A stretch of DNA of 64,000 nucleotides from Oscheius sp. JU75 (GCA_037178855.1 JASJZC010000004.1:930001-994000), one strand, 5' to 3'. Positions 12,216 to 22,628 are shown, counted from the stretch's first letter. Notes: generated from the letters alone by a model not told the origin. A program made the numbers and translations.

Positions 12216-13800
12216 CTAACGACGTCCAGAAGCGGCTACCTTCGTGACCTTTATGCTCGGCCGCATGACGTGGAAGGAACAGACTAACGACTCATCAACA
12301 TGCATCATCGCTGCTGCGTTGTCGAAGGAGCCACAGTAATGTGGGGCCGAGAAGATGGTCACCAGCTTCTTGTTGGCAAAGAATTCGTAGCCGTCTTGAA
12401 CGACTTGATGGGCTCTCGCGACGAGATCTATTCCGAGCTGTTTGAGAGCGTCCTGGACGGCGTCGGGACCGAAGACGTAGCTGACACCGCGAGTGCTTTC
12501 TTCCCATCCGGTGGCTCCAATGTCGGGGTCACTCCAGAGCAGATCGAGATGTAAGGACGGATTGGCCGGATTGAGGATGTTGCGCTGGATGGCACGCAGC
12601 TGGTCCAGAGACTTCAGTTTCGGCGAAAGACCACCGTGCATGCAGAGAATCTTTCCGGCTACCAGACCGGTGTAAGGCATCGTGGCAAAGACTTCCTGAA
12701 AAGGAGAGGATTTGTAATGGGTCTGAATGTGAAAAGGTTTGTGAGCAGAGACTGCGAGCGCTTAGATGTGTGAAAGACATTTGACAAATAGGGAGAGAAC
12801 GAGTGGGGATTGGATAGCAGGTATCTGGAGTAGGGATGAGCAATAATAGTCAAGGACATTGAATACAGAAGTTAACAGGACATGGAATGAAACAAGTGGG
12901 GTAAGGAACAGGAACAGGCAGATGGAGCACAGAACGAACCTGGAAGAAGTCGTAGACTTTCTGACTGTAGCGTCTGTTGCATTCCTCGTAGAATCCGTAG
13001 ACTTGGTTGATGGCTTGGCATTCGTGGTTTCCTCTCAGCAAGAAGAAGTTGTTCGGGTAGCGAATCTTGTAGGCCAGAAGCAGACAGATAGTCTCCAGAT
13101 TCTGATGTCCTCTGTCCACGTAGTCGCCAAGGAAGAGATCTAAAAGATGATAGTCACTGTCTGTGTCTAAAAACTTGGTAATAATTCGGCAGGCAGCCCT
13201 TCGTTTGAATTTTTGGCGCGCTTTTGCGAATTCGCACAAAAACGGTGTTTGACGTAATTTACTCATTTTCAGAGATTCTAAGTATGTTTATTGAAATTCA
13301 GCGTGTAAAAGAATACCTAGAAAGTGAAAAAGGTACCGAAATCTGGGAACTTTACCGTTGTTGTTCAAACATAAGAATTTTCCACTATCTCTGCAATTAT
13401 CTGCTATTTTCCGCCATTATTAAATAAACATAGAATCTTTGGGAACGAGTGAATTACGTCAGAAAAACCGATTTTGGGCGAGTTCGTAAAAGCGCGCCAA
13501 AAATTCAAACGAAAGGACCGCCTGTCGCACTATTACCAAAAACATACAGTTGACGAGTGGCGGGAATCCTCCTCGATCGAAGAGACGCAAGACATCTCCG
13601 TACTGACCGTGGGTGTCTCCACACAGCTTGATCGGCGGCTCTACTTCGATAAGCGGACTCTGGGACAGGAAGACCTCACGAGCCATGATGCACAGATTGA
13701 GGATGTCGCTCTCGCGCATAACGTTCTTCAGCTCATTGCACGGCGTTCCCACATTCAGCACTTTGCAGATGACGTCGTCGATGTCAAGTTTCTTGGCCAT
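12216..13800 (-). CDS. PP1-type Ser/Thr protein phosphatase
   Basis: This is a metallophosphatase of the PP1 catalytic family. Three exons (13548-13800, 12940-13139, 12216-12695) give a 310-residue protein, close to the usual PP1 length. The exon 1-2 junction is exact: donor GTATGT plus acceptor TTTTAG restores '[12 protein letters not shown]'. Metal and active-site motifs are present in order: GDTHGQ (GDIHGQ in typical PP1), GDYVDRG, LRGNHE, HGGLSP, LLWSDPD, RAHQ and 'FSAP.YC'. Sequence between motifs is divergent ('[11 protein letters not shown]' for the usual 'NAGGMMSVDE'). Nematodes carry expanded, often male-germline PP1 paralogs (gsp-3/gsp-4 type). A sperm role is inference, weakly helped by a sperm SSP gene elsewhere in the window. 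A foldback element occupies intron 1. Confidence 0.9.
13175..13541. mobile_element. Foldback MITE in phosphatase intron 1
   Basis: The two ends of the intron form long inverted repeats. The left arm has 'GGTAATAATTCGGCAGGC', then 'TTCGTTTGAATTTTTGGCG', then 'CGCTTTTGCGAATTCGC'. The reverse complement of the right arm has 'GGTAATAGTGCGACAGGC', then 'TTTCGTTTGAATTTTTGGCG', then 'CGCTTTTACGAACTCGC'. Arms are about 55-60 bp, with an AT-rich centre and no coding capacity. Related ends occur near 41060-41115 and 50613-50650. The element lies wholly inside the intron, so splicing can remove it. Confidence 0.75.
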
Positions 13801-14128
13801 CGAAGCGACTGCTTCCGATGCAACTTCCAGCTAACTACTGCTTCTGTGAAACTCTAGAACATTGCTAGCAGTCTCGCCAATTAGTAAAATTTTGGAACTA
13901 TTCAAAAGAGCCAAAACAGCTAACGCCATTTAAAAAAAGTGAGCGTTATGATAGTTCGAGAAAAGAATAAACCAGTTCTCCCAAAATTTGGAGCCGCTCG
14001 CTAAATCTGCTCATGTATATTTTTCGGCGAGACGAATCTAATGCTTACACCAGACGACAAAGATAAGCCCATCCTCAGTCAAGTCTAAAAAAAAAATAGA
14101 AGTGAAACAGAAATTCATTCAATATCGT
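13801..14128. other. Short intergenic region
   Basis: This 328-bp gap lies between the phosphatase start and the 3' end of the nucleoporin gene. It is AT-rich and no feature is recognised. It should contain the phosphatase promoter. Confidence 0.5.
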
Positions 14129-16104
14129 TCAATTACAGAAATGTTGGAAATGTTTGATAAACTCGGAATTCTTCTCGGTGCTTCCGAACTTAGCAGAGAA
14201 CTTCTCCGGGGCGTTGTTTTCTTCGCTGAAGTCCATGCAGAGCCACACTGCAGCTTTGTCGTTTTTTCCCATCTTGCTGATCGTCATTCCTTTCATCAGA
14301 CGGAAGTTACAGGCCAGTTTGTGGGTCTAAATCTTGAATGAGCAACGAACGCAAGGGAAATTACCTGCTCACGTCGCATTACGCATCTGGCTTTACCGGA
14401 GGACTCGTCCAAAAGGATCTTGATTGTGCCTGTGCCGCGCTCCTTCCACTCCTTGGTGTCGTTGATGTAACGGTAGAGCTTGCAGCGATCCTCGAAAACG
14501 ACTTTCTCGTTCTCTTCTCCCGTCACGACTTCAACCAGATCTGGCAGAGGGCAAACTGGAGTGAACTCGAGAGTGGGCTCATAATCCTCGACAGATTCGT
14601 CATCCTTGACCTCAGCGGCATTGCTAGGCTCGCTGCCGCCGAACTGTAATATAGTATTACTACTGAACAAATTAAATAAACGAACCGTCGAAGTCTTTAA
14701 TTTAGAGAATTCTTCGAGAGCCTCCTTCTTGGCTTCTTCGTTGAAGATTGACTCGCCTGTCGGCTTGGGAAATGAGAAGGCGGTAGTAGATGCAGAGCCG
14801 AAAATCTTGGTAGGCTTGCTGGTGCTCTTGGTATCATCCTGAGACTTGTTGGCTAGAGACATTCCGAAAAGAGGCTTCGAAGGCAGCAGTCCAGCATGGG
14901 GACGCAGGCCATCATCCGCAGGCTTGGAGAACGAGAATGTCGGTTTAGTGTCGACCTTGGTGGTTCCTCCAAAAATATTGCCTGAAGCAGATGCGGCCGC
15001 TCCAAATGCCAGCTTTGGAGCTTCTCCGACAGCCCTGAACAACCAATACATTGGTTACAAATAACATACTTTTGAGGAGTGACGGGTGGCTTCTCTTCAA
15101 CGGCGATCACCTTGGCCGCATCAGCAAACGAAACCCTGGGCTTACTGGGAGTAGCTACATCCGAACCTTCGGTCTTCAGAGAAGGTTTGACGGCTGAGAG
15201 GCCGAAGCTGAACTTGGAGGAAGACTCGGAAGGAGCAGGCCCAAAATGAGAATGTTTATCATCGCACCCAACAAGCACTTACTTAGCAAAGATGTTTTCC
15301 TCGTCCTTCGATCCATCCTTATTGGTTCCACAGCAAACGCACTTTCCAGCATCCGCAGCATTGCATGTGTAGCAATCTCGGCATTCCCATTGGTCGTTCT
15401 TCTTCAGAAAGTCAGAGAAGGGCTTAGCAGCGGCATGTTTTTCTTCAATGGAGACGTCAGTCTTCTTCTCGCTGTCAAGGGTCCTATCAACATCCCAGGG
15501 ATCGCCTTCGGAGGAATCGGACGAAATTTCGTCTCGCGAATCAGAAATGGGCGTTTCCTGCTTGGACGTGGCAGCAGTATGGTGGACAGGCGTGCTGGGA
15601 GGCGCTTCAGTCCTAGCAGGAGGTGGGGCCAAATTGTTTTCCATCGTCGGAGCAGCAGGAGCAGATCTGAATCTGTAAGAAACAACACACGAATTTACCT
15701 TTGATAGGCCTGAAGGCTCATGAGAGCCATTTGCTGCTGCAGAAGCTGTCTGTGCTGTTCGTAGGCAATGTTGGGTGGCTGAACAGGTCCGGCAAAGAAG
15801 TTGGCAGCCGTGGCACTTCCGTTATAGACTTGTTGAGGTGTTGGAAGAGTCGAATGTTGTGGAAGAAGGGCCCTAATGATCCCGTGAAGACGCTCCAGTT
15901 CCTTGGAGTGATTTTCATCGGTTCTCCGGATTTCGGTCTAGAAAAGCAGATTTACGGCAACAAAACATGCAAACATACCCTAATCGACTCCAGGGCGGCA
16001 GAAACATTGTTGAATTGGACAATGTTTTGGTGCTGCTGGTCGACGACTTGGTTAAGAATGCGGGCGATCGAGATGCGCTCTTCGCGTTGGAACGAGTCGT
16101 TCAT
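14129..16104 (-). CDS. RanBP2-like nucleoporin (zinc finger + Ran-binding domain)
   Basis: The start at 16104 (MNDSFQREERISIARIL) follows a TTTTCAG acceptor. Splicing through 'SALESIR|TEIRRTDENHSKE' gives a Gln-rich, coiled N-terminus. A RanBP2-type zinc finger is exact: W-E-C-x2-C-x3-N-x6-C-x2-C ('WECRDCYTCNAADAGKCVCC', near 15340-15400). Next is a segment with FG-type motifs ('LAFGAAAS', 'NIFGG', 'KPLFGMS', 'KIFGS'). A RanBP1-type domain ends the protein ('FTPVCPLPDLVEVVTGEEN', 'KLYRYINDTKEWKERGTG', 'ARCVMRREQV', 'KMGKNDKAAVWLCMDFSEE', 'EFIKHFQHF'), with the stop at 14129. RanGTP binding at the nuclear pore is expected. With one zinc finger and one Ran-binding domain it is much shorter than vertebrate RanBP2. 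C. elegans NPP-9 is the nearest functional analogue I can name. Orthology is not certain. Confidence 0.88.
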
Positions 16105-16547
16105 CCTGAAAACAAGGCTGAACTGATTGATTGAATAGCAATAAGTAAGGCATTTCCTAAACGCTCAGGAAACATGCATAACGACAAAAAGAAGGAAAAA
16201 TAACAACCAACATGAGCTTCCTATTTTTTTATTTCTTCCCGAACGCTCTGCTCGATTACGGTAGTCCATTCCGGTCAGGACCAGCAAAGCGCGCTATTTC
16301 AAAATGTTGAAATTGTTCCCACAAAAACAACTTTGTGACTAGAATTCCACTGACAAGATACAAGACAAAAACATAAAAGTGCCGAACCACTTCTCCATGG
16401 GAAAATTGCATTGAGTCACCAAAATGACGTCAATCTCTGGAACGTCGAGTTTATTTGCCCAGCCAGTTCCTGCAGCAAACAACAAAGCAAATCCTCTTCC
16501 GATTTATAAACTCTGAGACGGAAGAGACTACACAGACAGAGAGCGAA

Positions 16548-16904
16548 ATGTTCTTTGAGAAGACAGAAGACCAGATCAAGGCTGCCCGAACCCGTCACAA
16601 CCTTCTCAAACTGATCGTCCTTGCCTTCTGGAGTGTGAGTCGACCCTTTTCTATTGAGTCCAGAGTAAATTTTTAGCCTCTCGCAATCTGGTACGCTGGT
16701 GGACGCTTCACCGGAGCCGTTCTGGTCAATTTCATTCTCTGGACAGTGACCTATGTCATCGGACCTCTCTTTCTATCCCCTCTGTCCCAACGTTTGGACC
16801 AGACTTTTGGGATGCCCTCTCCTGTCACCACTACCCTTCTTATAGTAATTTTCATACTTTCAACGCTCGCACACTCTGTCTATTACACTTTTTTAAAATA
16901 TTAA
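16548..16904 (+). CDS. Small two-TM membrane protein, unknown function
   Basis: Two exons (16548-16634 and 16677-16904) joined through GTGAGT..TTTTTAG give 104 residues. The charged N-terminus (MFFEKTEDQIKAARTRHN) is followed by a hydrophobic segment 'LLKLIVLAFWSPLAIWYAGG', a second one 'AVLVNFILWTVTYVIGPLF', and a third hydrophobic stretch near the C-terminus ('TTLLIVIFILSTLAHSVYY'). Spacing of the first two recalls small PMP3-type membrane proteins, but I do not see a diagnostic signature. It ends 19 bp before the stop of the convergent SDR gene, so the 3' UTRs probably overlap. Confidence 0.65.
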
Positions 16905-16923
16905 AGTGTTTATGACAAAAGGT

Positions 16924-18666
16924 CTACTCCAAATCGAAGTAGTCAACCCGTGATCCGGACTCGTAGGTGTCTTCCTGCAATGTGTTGATTCTAGAAAACA
17001 ATAGGGTCTGTACCTGAAGATACTTGACCATTTTGACGACAGTCTGAGTTGGAGTGAGAGTGGATCTGTTGGCCTCAGAAGAGGCGGCATCGCGAGAGAA
17101 GGCTGCGCGGATTCCGGCGTCGAAGGAACTGAAAGTGGATGAAGGACTAGAGATGGAAGTGCAGAGACAAGGAATTTGTAATCAGGACTGACATAACCAT
17201 CCAAGCCATCGGCGAGTGAGAGTCATTTGATCCTATTCCTATCTCACAATATCAGTACACCAGCTTTTTTAGCCTCTACTAAGAACAAGACTTTCTTGTT
17301 CCTTGATCACAAAATTAGGTACGGCAAACTATTCCCATCTGCTGAGAACGAGACACATTATAACTGGTAGCAGGCAGTAGTCAAAACGGTCGCTGTGTCC
17401 AGATTTCCGCTGTTCTCTCACAATATCCTCTCTCCTTCTCAAATATTACACTGTCTCTTGGTTAGAATACTGAAGCAAACTCACTCTTTGGCCACAGAAT
17501 CATGCATATCCGTGTCGACTGGTCCAGGAGAGTAGCTCAGAATTCTTAGATCTGGACATTCCGTAGCCAGGACTCGGAAGAACGACTCTCTGGCTGCCTT
17601 TCCCACGGAGTACTGGCACAATGAGGGAAATCCTCTGATGGCGACCAAGGAGGTAATGTTCACCACAATTTTCTTCTTGATATCAGTCTCCTTGAGACTT
17701 TCCAGCACCTGATTGTTGATCTGGACCATTGATGTGAAGTTCACAGCCATGTAGTTCTTCCAGTTCGAGGCGTCATTCAACTGACTGGCTGCCTTGGAGA
17801 CGTCGCCAGTGGTACCGGCGTTGTGGAAGAGAAGGAGGGAGTCAAATGTAGCTGAACAGTTTCTTTAGTTTTGAATAAGACCAGAATCACTCCTAGAGTG
17901 TCGCTCCAGAGCCTCTTGAAGTTTGGCTTGTTCCTCCTGCTTATGGTATTCCTCCAGATTCGACGCAAAGGTTTCGATGATTGCTGCGCCATTTCTGAAA
18001 GTTTTAACAGATTGAGACAACATGGAAGCTAAAATCGGTTTTGGTCTCAATAGTTCTGTAATTACTCCCCTCTGACAATGAGTTCCAACTATCCGCCTGT
18101 CTCTCTCCAGGCGTACTACTACAGTTGAAGCAGCCTTCTCCCAAAGAGACATTTCTACTCACTTGGCTTGTCAACTCTAACACTTATCACAGAAAATTGG
18201 CCCTAATCGGACACACAGACAGAAGCTTTTCTCTACTAACTTGCGCGCATTGGCTTCTGTGGCTTTGGAGTGTGTCCATATCTTAACTTTACCGGCCAGG
18301 CTATTGATTTCGACGGAACAGTAGAAATCCAGCAAAGAAACTGACATACTGCACATTTGCAGCAGAAGGAGCCTAGTATCCCATCTTAACCCGAGCTACA
18401 CATGATACAAGAACTGGCTTGGAAGTGTCAGAACATAAAATTTGAACAAGTAGGATGTGTAAAAGCATAAGCAGACCCCAGCAAAATATCAAAGAGACTC
18501 ACATCTTGAAGAGTTCTTCCTTAATCTTAGACAACAGCTGGTCGTTCCTTGCAGTCAAAATGAAAACCGAACCCGGCGCTACTTGTCTCGCAGTCTGGAC
18601 AGCAATCTCCCGTCCAATGCCACGAGAAGCCCCCGTAATGATAACTAGCGACTTTCCGAAAGTCAT
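16924..18666 (-). CDS. Sepiapterin-reductase-like short-chain dehydrogenase
   Basis: Sepiapterin reductase makes the last NADPH-dependent reductions in tetrahydrobiopterin synthesis. The start at 18666 opens 'MTFGKSLVIITGASRGIGRE', with the Rossmann glycine motif TGASRGIG. Later come 'GSVFILTARNDQLL', 'HNAGTTGDVSKAASQL', 'MAVNFTSMVQINNQVLESL', 'VVNITSLVAIRGFP' and 'CQYSVGKAARESFF', with the catalytic Ser and Tyr-x3-Lys. 'LRILSYSPGPVDTDMHD' follows. The end, 'YESGSRVDYFDLE', matches the family ending 'SGAHVDFYD'. This order is specific to sepiapterin reductase among SDRs. One intron is long (about 18000-18497) and no gene is evident in it. An alternative upstream Met lies in the same frame at 18717. 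Activity toward pterins is inferred from similarity. Confidence 0.85.
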
Positions 18667-18912
18667 CTTCTGGAAATTGATTTGGAGAATTGGAAGGAAG
18701 AAGGGAGAGAGAGACACTGTTTATGAACTATATATTCAATTGTAAAAGAGCGATGGAAAAATATTTACACGAGGATGCTGATTAAGTGACTGATCGGTCA
18801 CATGGTGCAAATTGGTACAAAGGGGTTGTTTGTAAACTTTTGGGGGAATGTCAGGGAAGGGCAACACGAGATAAGAGACACCAATTCGACTTGACCTCTC
18901 GTCTTCTGTATC

Positions 18913-19454
18913 ATGAGCGATGACAGTGGGAGCAAAAGACTTCGGTGCCTAACTACTACGTCTTTTCACGATGCGGAAGCTGTCTGGTATGGTGTTGGTC
19001 GTTTTCCTGCAGAGCATGTAGAGGTATCGATTTTGATGCTTGTCAAATACATAACGTTAATTCACGAAGATTACCCCAAAAGAAGATTGAGATCCGGACG
19101 AATACGTAATGTTTAGGTGACTTTATAAAGCCATCATGGTGGAATGACTTCCAAAATAAACTAGTAAAAAAGATTTACAGGCAACTTGAAGACGACCGCC
19201 GCACTTTACCTAGGGTAGAACGAGTAGACAAGCCAGATCCTATTGTTCGACAGTTGCGTCGTGTCAATGAGCAGATAGCGGAGATCAATGAGGAAGAGGA
19301 GATCTTACCATCACTAGCAGAAGCGGAAGTCAGAATAGCAGCGGCTCAGCAAAAAAGAAAACAACAATTGAGACTCGTAATAAAATGCTCCTGTTATACT
19401 CTTCAGACTGTAAGGTATGTTGTTTCCGCCAGATATGCGCGGAGTAGATACTAG
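18913..19454 (+). CDS. Small coiled-coil gene 1 of cluster
   Basis: The start 'MSDDSGSKRLR' at 18913 and a downstream exon from about 19184 ('QLEDDRRTLPRVERVDKPD' ... 'QLRRVNEQIAEINEEEEILP' ... 'AEAEVRIAAAQQKRKQQ') make a short, charged protein. The last exon aligns with gene 2 of the cluster: 'RVNEQIAEINEEEEILPSLA' against 'RVVDELNEINDEEETVTREL'. Heptad-like Leu/Ile/Val spacing with Glu/Arg/Gln filling suggests a coiled coil. The middle exon boundaries and the exact 3' end (either just after QKRKQQ or at the stop by 19454) are unsure. Family unknown. Confidence 0.45.
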
Positions 19455-19672
19455 TTTATTTCTTAAGCGAAGATCTAAATAACCTTCAAGGATTGCAGAA
19501 GCTCGCCAAGTTTTGATAGACAAGCAGGAAGAGCATAGCAGAATCATTTTATTGCCTGATGATGCACGCGAGGAGAAATTCGTTTCGTTTTGTTTGCAGA
19601 TGTGAGCTAAGTTAGCTGCAAAAGGCTGCGACCAAACCGATAAGGGAAGTCTTTGCGCTTTTTCACGCAGTC

Positions 19673-20120
19673 ATGAGTGATGTGAGTTTTCTCTGTCAAA
19701 AATTCAAAAAATGGCTGCGTTCAGAAATCCTCAGCGGAACAAAGAGACAATGATAAGCAAGGATCTTTTGCAGCTGACCAACCGGTGAGTTCACTTGTGT
19801 ATTTGAATCGGAAAGTTAGTGCAGAAATCTGTTCAGATTCCTATATAACACCATTTGTTCAGAAAAGGGTGTGGAAAAGAGTAAACCGAGTAACTGTAGT
19901 TGACAAAAAAGTCGATATACCGCATCATGCTCGGCATTTTGACTGCACTCCTGAACGCGTCGAAGAAGGGAACCCAGACCTTGCACAAGCTCAGCAGCGG
20001 CTGGACAGAGTGGTCGATGAATTGAATGAGATCAATGATGAAGAAGAGACTGTGACCAGAGAACTTGAGGAAGCGGAAGCCAGAGTAGCAGCCACCAGAC
20101 TATCGGAAACCAATAACTGA
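19673..20120 (+). CDS. Small coiled-coil gene 2 of cluster
   Basis: Three exons are supported by clean splice sites: 'MSD' | 'KSSAEQRDNDKQGSFAADQP' | 'KRVWKRVNRVTVVDKK' and onward, ending 'RVAATRLSETNN' at TGA 20118. The product is about 110 residues with no signal peptide or membrane segment. The C-terminal half is a predicted coiled coil ('AQAQQRLDRVVDELNEIND'). An AATAAAG signal follows soon after the stop. The 50 bp before the ATG ('ACCGATAAGGGAAGTCTTTG') resemble a stretch near 23225 and more loosely the region before gene 3, so promoter and gene seem to have been duplicated together. Function unknown. Confidence 0.6.
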
Positions 20121-20175
20121 AAGGTCTAATAAAGATACATTACTTCACCCGGTAGGGCTGTAACCGAAGTGTAAC

Positions 20176-20268
20176 TATACTTGGGCAACTCGGCTCGGCT
20201 CGACCCGAGCCAAAAACCCGGCTCGAAACGGCTCGAGCCGGATTGTTTGGCTCGACGCCCAAGTATAC
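20176..20268. mobile_element. GC-rich palindromic mini-element, copy 1
   Basis: Ends are inverted (TATACTTGGGC .. GCCCAAGTATA) and the interior is built of GGCTCG / CGAGCC units that fold into a near-complete hairpin. There is no coding potential. A larger copy lies at 22808-22962. Composition is far more GC-rich than the surroundings. Confidence 0.7.
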
Positions 20269-20376
20269 TGTTGACTGATGCGGGAAAAAGATTCAATTTG
20301 TTTACGAAGGTGAATAAAAGAGCCTGCCTCCAAACTGATAAGGATATTCCTTCCTCAGTTTCCTGCTCACTTCACA

Positions 20377-20703
20377 ATGGGTAATGATCCGGTTTGTTTC
20401 CAATAATACCGTACAAACTCTCATGCAGAGCAGTCTCCAAAGCAGTTCACCCAAAGAATGTCAAAAGTCAGTAGCAACGGTCTACAAACTTTCCTACGAA
20501 CAGAAAGAATCCGACGAGGTGGTGCAGTCCTTTGGTGCCAACCTTGTAAAATATTTTAGTTTCAAGCACAAAGAGACAAGGCGCAGAGAAGGTTGAGAGA
20601 ACTGGAGTGGATCCAAGCTGAACAGAGACGAGAAGCTGCTCGTTTGAACGAAGAGCTAACTGCGATTCAGAGAAGACAGGTGGAACGAGGAGGTTCGCAG
20701 TAA
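20377..20703 (+). CDS. Small coiled-coil gene 3, MGxxxS N-terminus
   Basis: Exon 1 is only 'MGNDP' (20377-20391). Splicing to 'SSLQSSSPKECQKSV' and then, through a short intron, to 'QRDKAQRRLRELEWIQAEQR' gives about 85 residues ending 'QVERGGSQ' (TAA 20701). Gly2 with Ser6 fits the N-myristoylation pattern MGxxxS. The C-terminal half is a strongly charged coiled coil. Gene 5 has the same exon plan and the shared words 'S-[ST]-LQSS', 'QRRLRELE' and 'AEQRRE', so the two are paralogs. The sequence TAATCTTGAATAA after the stop is almost the same in gene 5. No known family recognised. Confidence 0.6.
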
Positions 20704-20833
20704 TCTTGAATAATGAACAATCTCATATAAACATTAACTGTTTTTAAATGGAATGCGTTACTGCGTTATCATTTTGTACGGTGAGAAAATGGATCTTAAA
20801 TTCAGTACTTTATCAGTTATTTGCTCCCACCCC

Positions 20834-21298
20834 CCACATAATCAAGTTATAAAAAATTATGCACACAAAAAAAGTGTAATGTGACTCGATTGGAAAATGG
20901 TTTTTGGCAATTTTTTATTCAACATCCCTGCTGCCGTTTTTGTGCCTGGATCTGTCGTTGTTGCTGCAAAGGTTTAGCATCGGCTATGATTGTGTCCGTG
21001 CCCTTATTTGACTCTTGATATGTCTTCTGGGAGTAGGCTTCGTTAGGTGGTAAAACTAAAAGTGACCTTTAAGCGGTGATTTTGAAAGAGCATCCTACTT
21101 TCCACTGTAGGATATGTAGCTCAAGGAATGATGGAGATTGGTTCTTGCTCTTAACAATAGCGAAACATGCTAAACCTTTGCAGCAACAACGACAGATCCA
21201 GGCACAAAAACGGCAGCTAATAAAAGATTGCCAAAATCCATTTTCCAATCGGGTCACATTACACTTTTTGTTGTGTGTCCAATTTTTTATAACTTGAT
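20834..21298. repeat. Inverted duplication of a coiled-coil exon
   Basis: About 150 bp at 20834-20990 recur in reverse complement at about 21150-21298, at roughly 90% identity by eye, around a central stretch of about 160 bp. Each arm contains the coding words 'KPLQQQRQIQAQKRQ' (minus strand on the left, plus strand on the right) and the 3' flank 'GTGTAATGTGAC'. A cluster gene exon was evidently copied in inverted orientation. Confidence 0.7.
20929..21055 (-). CDS. Small coiled-coil gene 4, last exon (partial)
   Basis: Behind an acceptor (CACTTTTAG) the frame reads 'VLPPNEAYSQKTYQESNKGT', then 'KPLQQQRQIQAQKRQQGC' and stops at 20929, followed at once by AATAAAAAA. This is the same 3' architecture as genes 3 and 5. 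The 5' exon was not identified on this strand. Composition (Gln/Arg-rich coil) fits the cluster. Confidence 0.4.
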
Positions 21299-21332
21299 AA
21301 GCAGCTGTCTCTCATCCCACTATCAGTCGACC

Positions 21333-21643
21333 ATGGGCATCGGGCAGGTGAGTACAGAATCCATTTCCATTACGAAATCAACCCTAGAGCACACTGCAAT
21401 CAAGCAAACTTTACGACGATAGAAATGTTATCAATGAAAGACCAAAGCCATACCCCGATGTGAAACGTGTTGGAAGTACAATAGAGGTTGGTTCGGACTA
21501 AAAACTTTATAAATTCTCTGCAATCATAGGGAGAGGAGCAGAGAAGGCTGAGGGAACTCGAAAGGATCGAGGCTGAACAGAGACGAGAAGAGGCACGCCT
21601 TAGAAGAGATTTAGAAGCCCTCGAAAGGGGACGTCAGCAGTGA
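21333..21643 (+). CDS. Small coiled-coil gene 5, MGxxxS N-terminus
   Basis: Three exons with clean junctions: 'MGIGQ' | 'STLQSSKLYDDRNVINERPK' to 'VKRVGSTIE' | 'GEEQRRLRELERIEAEQRRE' to 'LEALERGRQQ' (TGA 21641). The protein is about 75 residues. Gly2 and Ser6 fit an N-myristoylation signal, and the last 37 residues are almost all charged or Gln with Leu heptads. TGATCTTGAATAA follows the stop, as in gene 3. A small membrane-anchored coiled-coil protein is the natural inference. No family recognised. Confidence 0.65.
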
Positions 21644-22074
21644 TCTTGAATAAAAAATTTTATAAGATAATTCCTAGTTTTGTTTGCTTTGCCCACTTGA
21701 TGAGAAAATGATCGCGTAGTTTCTAGTTCGGCGAACGACTGTTCCTCCCGGGGATTCAAAAACTTTTGTCTGTGCAGAACTGACGCGTTTTGAAGCAGAG
21801 GCTGCGGTAGGTTTTGTTTTATATACTAATAGACCTATCAAACGAAGCTCCAACTAGGGTAATACACTATCTTGCTTACCCGGGTGCGACTCCCAGCTCT
21901 CGACTCGATAAATTTATTTGCTGCTTTGTTTCCAGCGAACATTTAGAGCGGCATTTTTCACTGGAGTTACAACAGCAAGCATAGCGCCAGTGAAAGTCGA
22001 TCCCGGACCGAGAAACAACTCTAAGCAATACGCCAACTTTTTCGCTAAAACTTTAAACGGCTGCAAGTTTTCGG

Positions 22075-22230
22075 TTTATCAATGGACACTTGCAAGCAGC
22101 AGGAGACGCTCAGCAACGGCAGGAGATCAGAGGTCGAATCAATCGTGTGAATCAACAAGAAGCAAACGACGAGTGACAGAGGGCCGAAATCCAACGAGAG
22201 CTGGCGATTGTTGAAGCAAGATGTCGTTAC
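22075..22230 (+). pseudogene. Broken coiled-coil copy 6
   Basis: In one frame the sequence reads 'GDAQQRQEIRGRINRVNQQE', then 'ANDE', an in-frame TGA at 22174-22176, then 'QRAEIQRELAIVEARC'. It aligns with gene 2 ('AQQRLDRVVDELNEI', 'TRELEEAEARVAA'). The stop and the lack of a clear 5' exon mark it as a decayed copy. Confidence 0.5.
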
Positions 22231-22628
22231 AAATGTTTAGCAATTGTTTTCTTGTTAATGAAGTACTGGGCAGAGCACGTGAAGATCGACTCATAACCAA
22301 TAGGCCACAACTTTTCAGATAAGACAGGCACAAACCCGATCTCGTCGTGCTTGTTTCAGTGAGTTCTAGAGCCAATACGAGGGTATCGGAACGGAGAGAT
22401 GACGTTCAGCCAAAGAAGACGGCTTAATTTCGGCAGACTGAAGAGAGTCTATGCTGTTTTTCTCATTTCAATTCAGAGATGCAACCAGTTACAACTCCCA
22501 GAGAGTGGGAACTGACGTCTCATTCACAGCTCTTTAACTTTTGCTACACTAATGGAAGGTAGTCACTAGAATGAACTTTCGAGAGACCATTGCTGAATCG
22601 GAGAGACTTTTCAAAACACACTCTATAG

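Noticed and set aside
16548-16904. Firm assignment to the PMP3 membrane protein family
   Set aside because: Only hydrophobic spacing is similar; the family signature residues are not seen.
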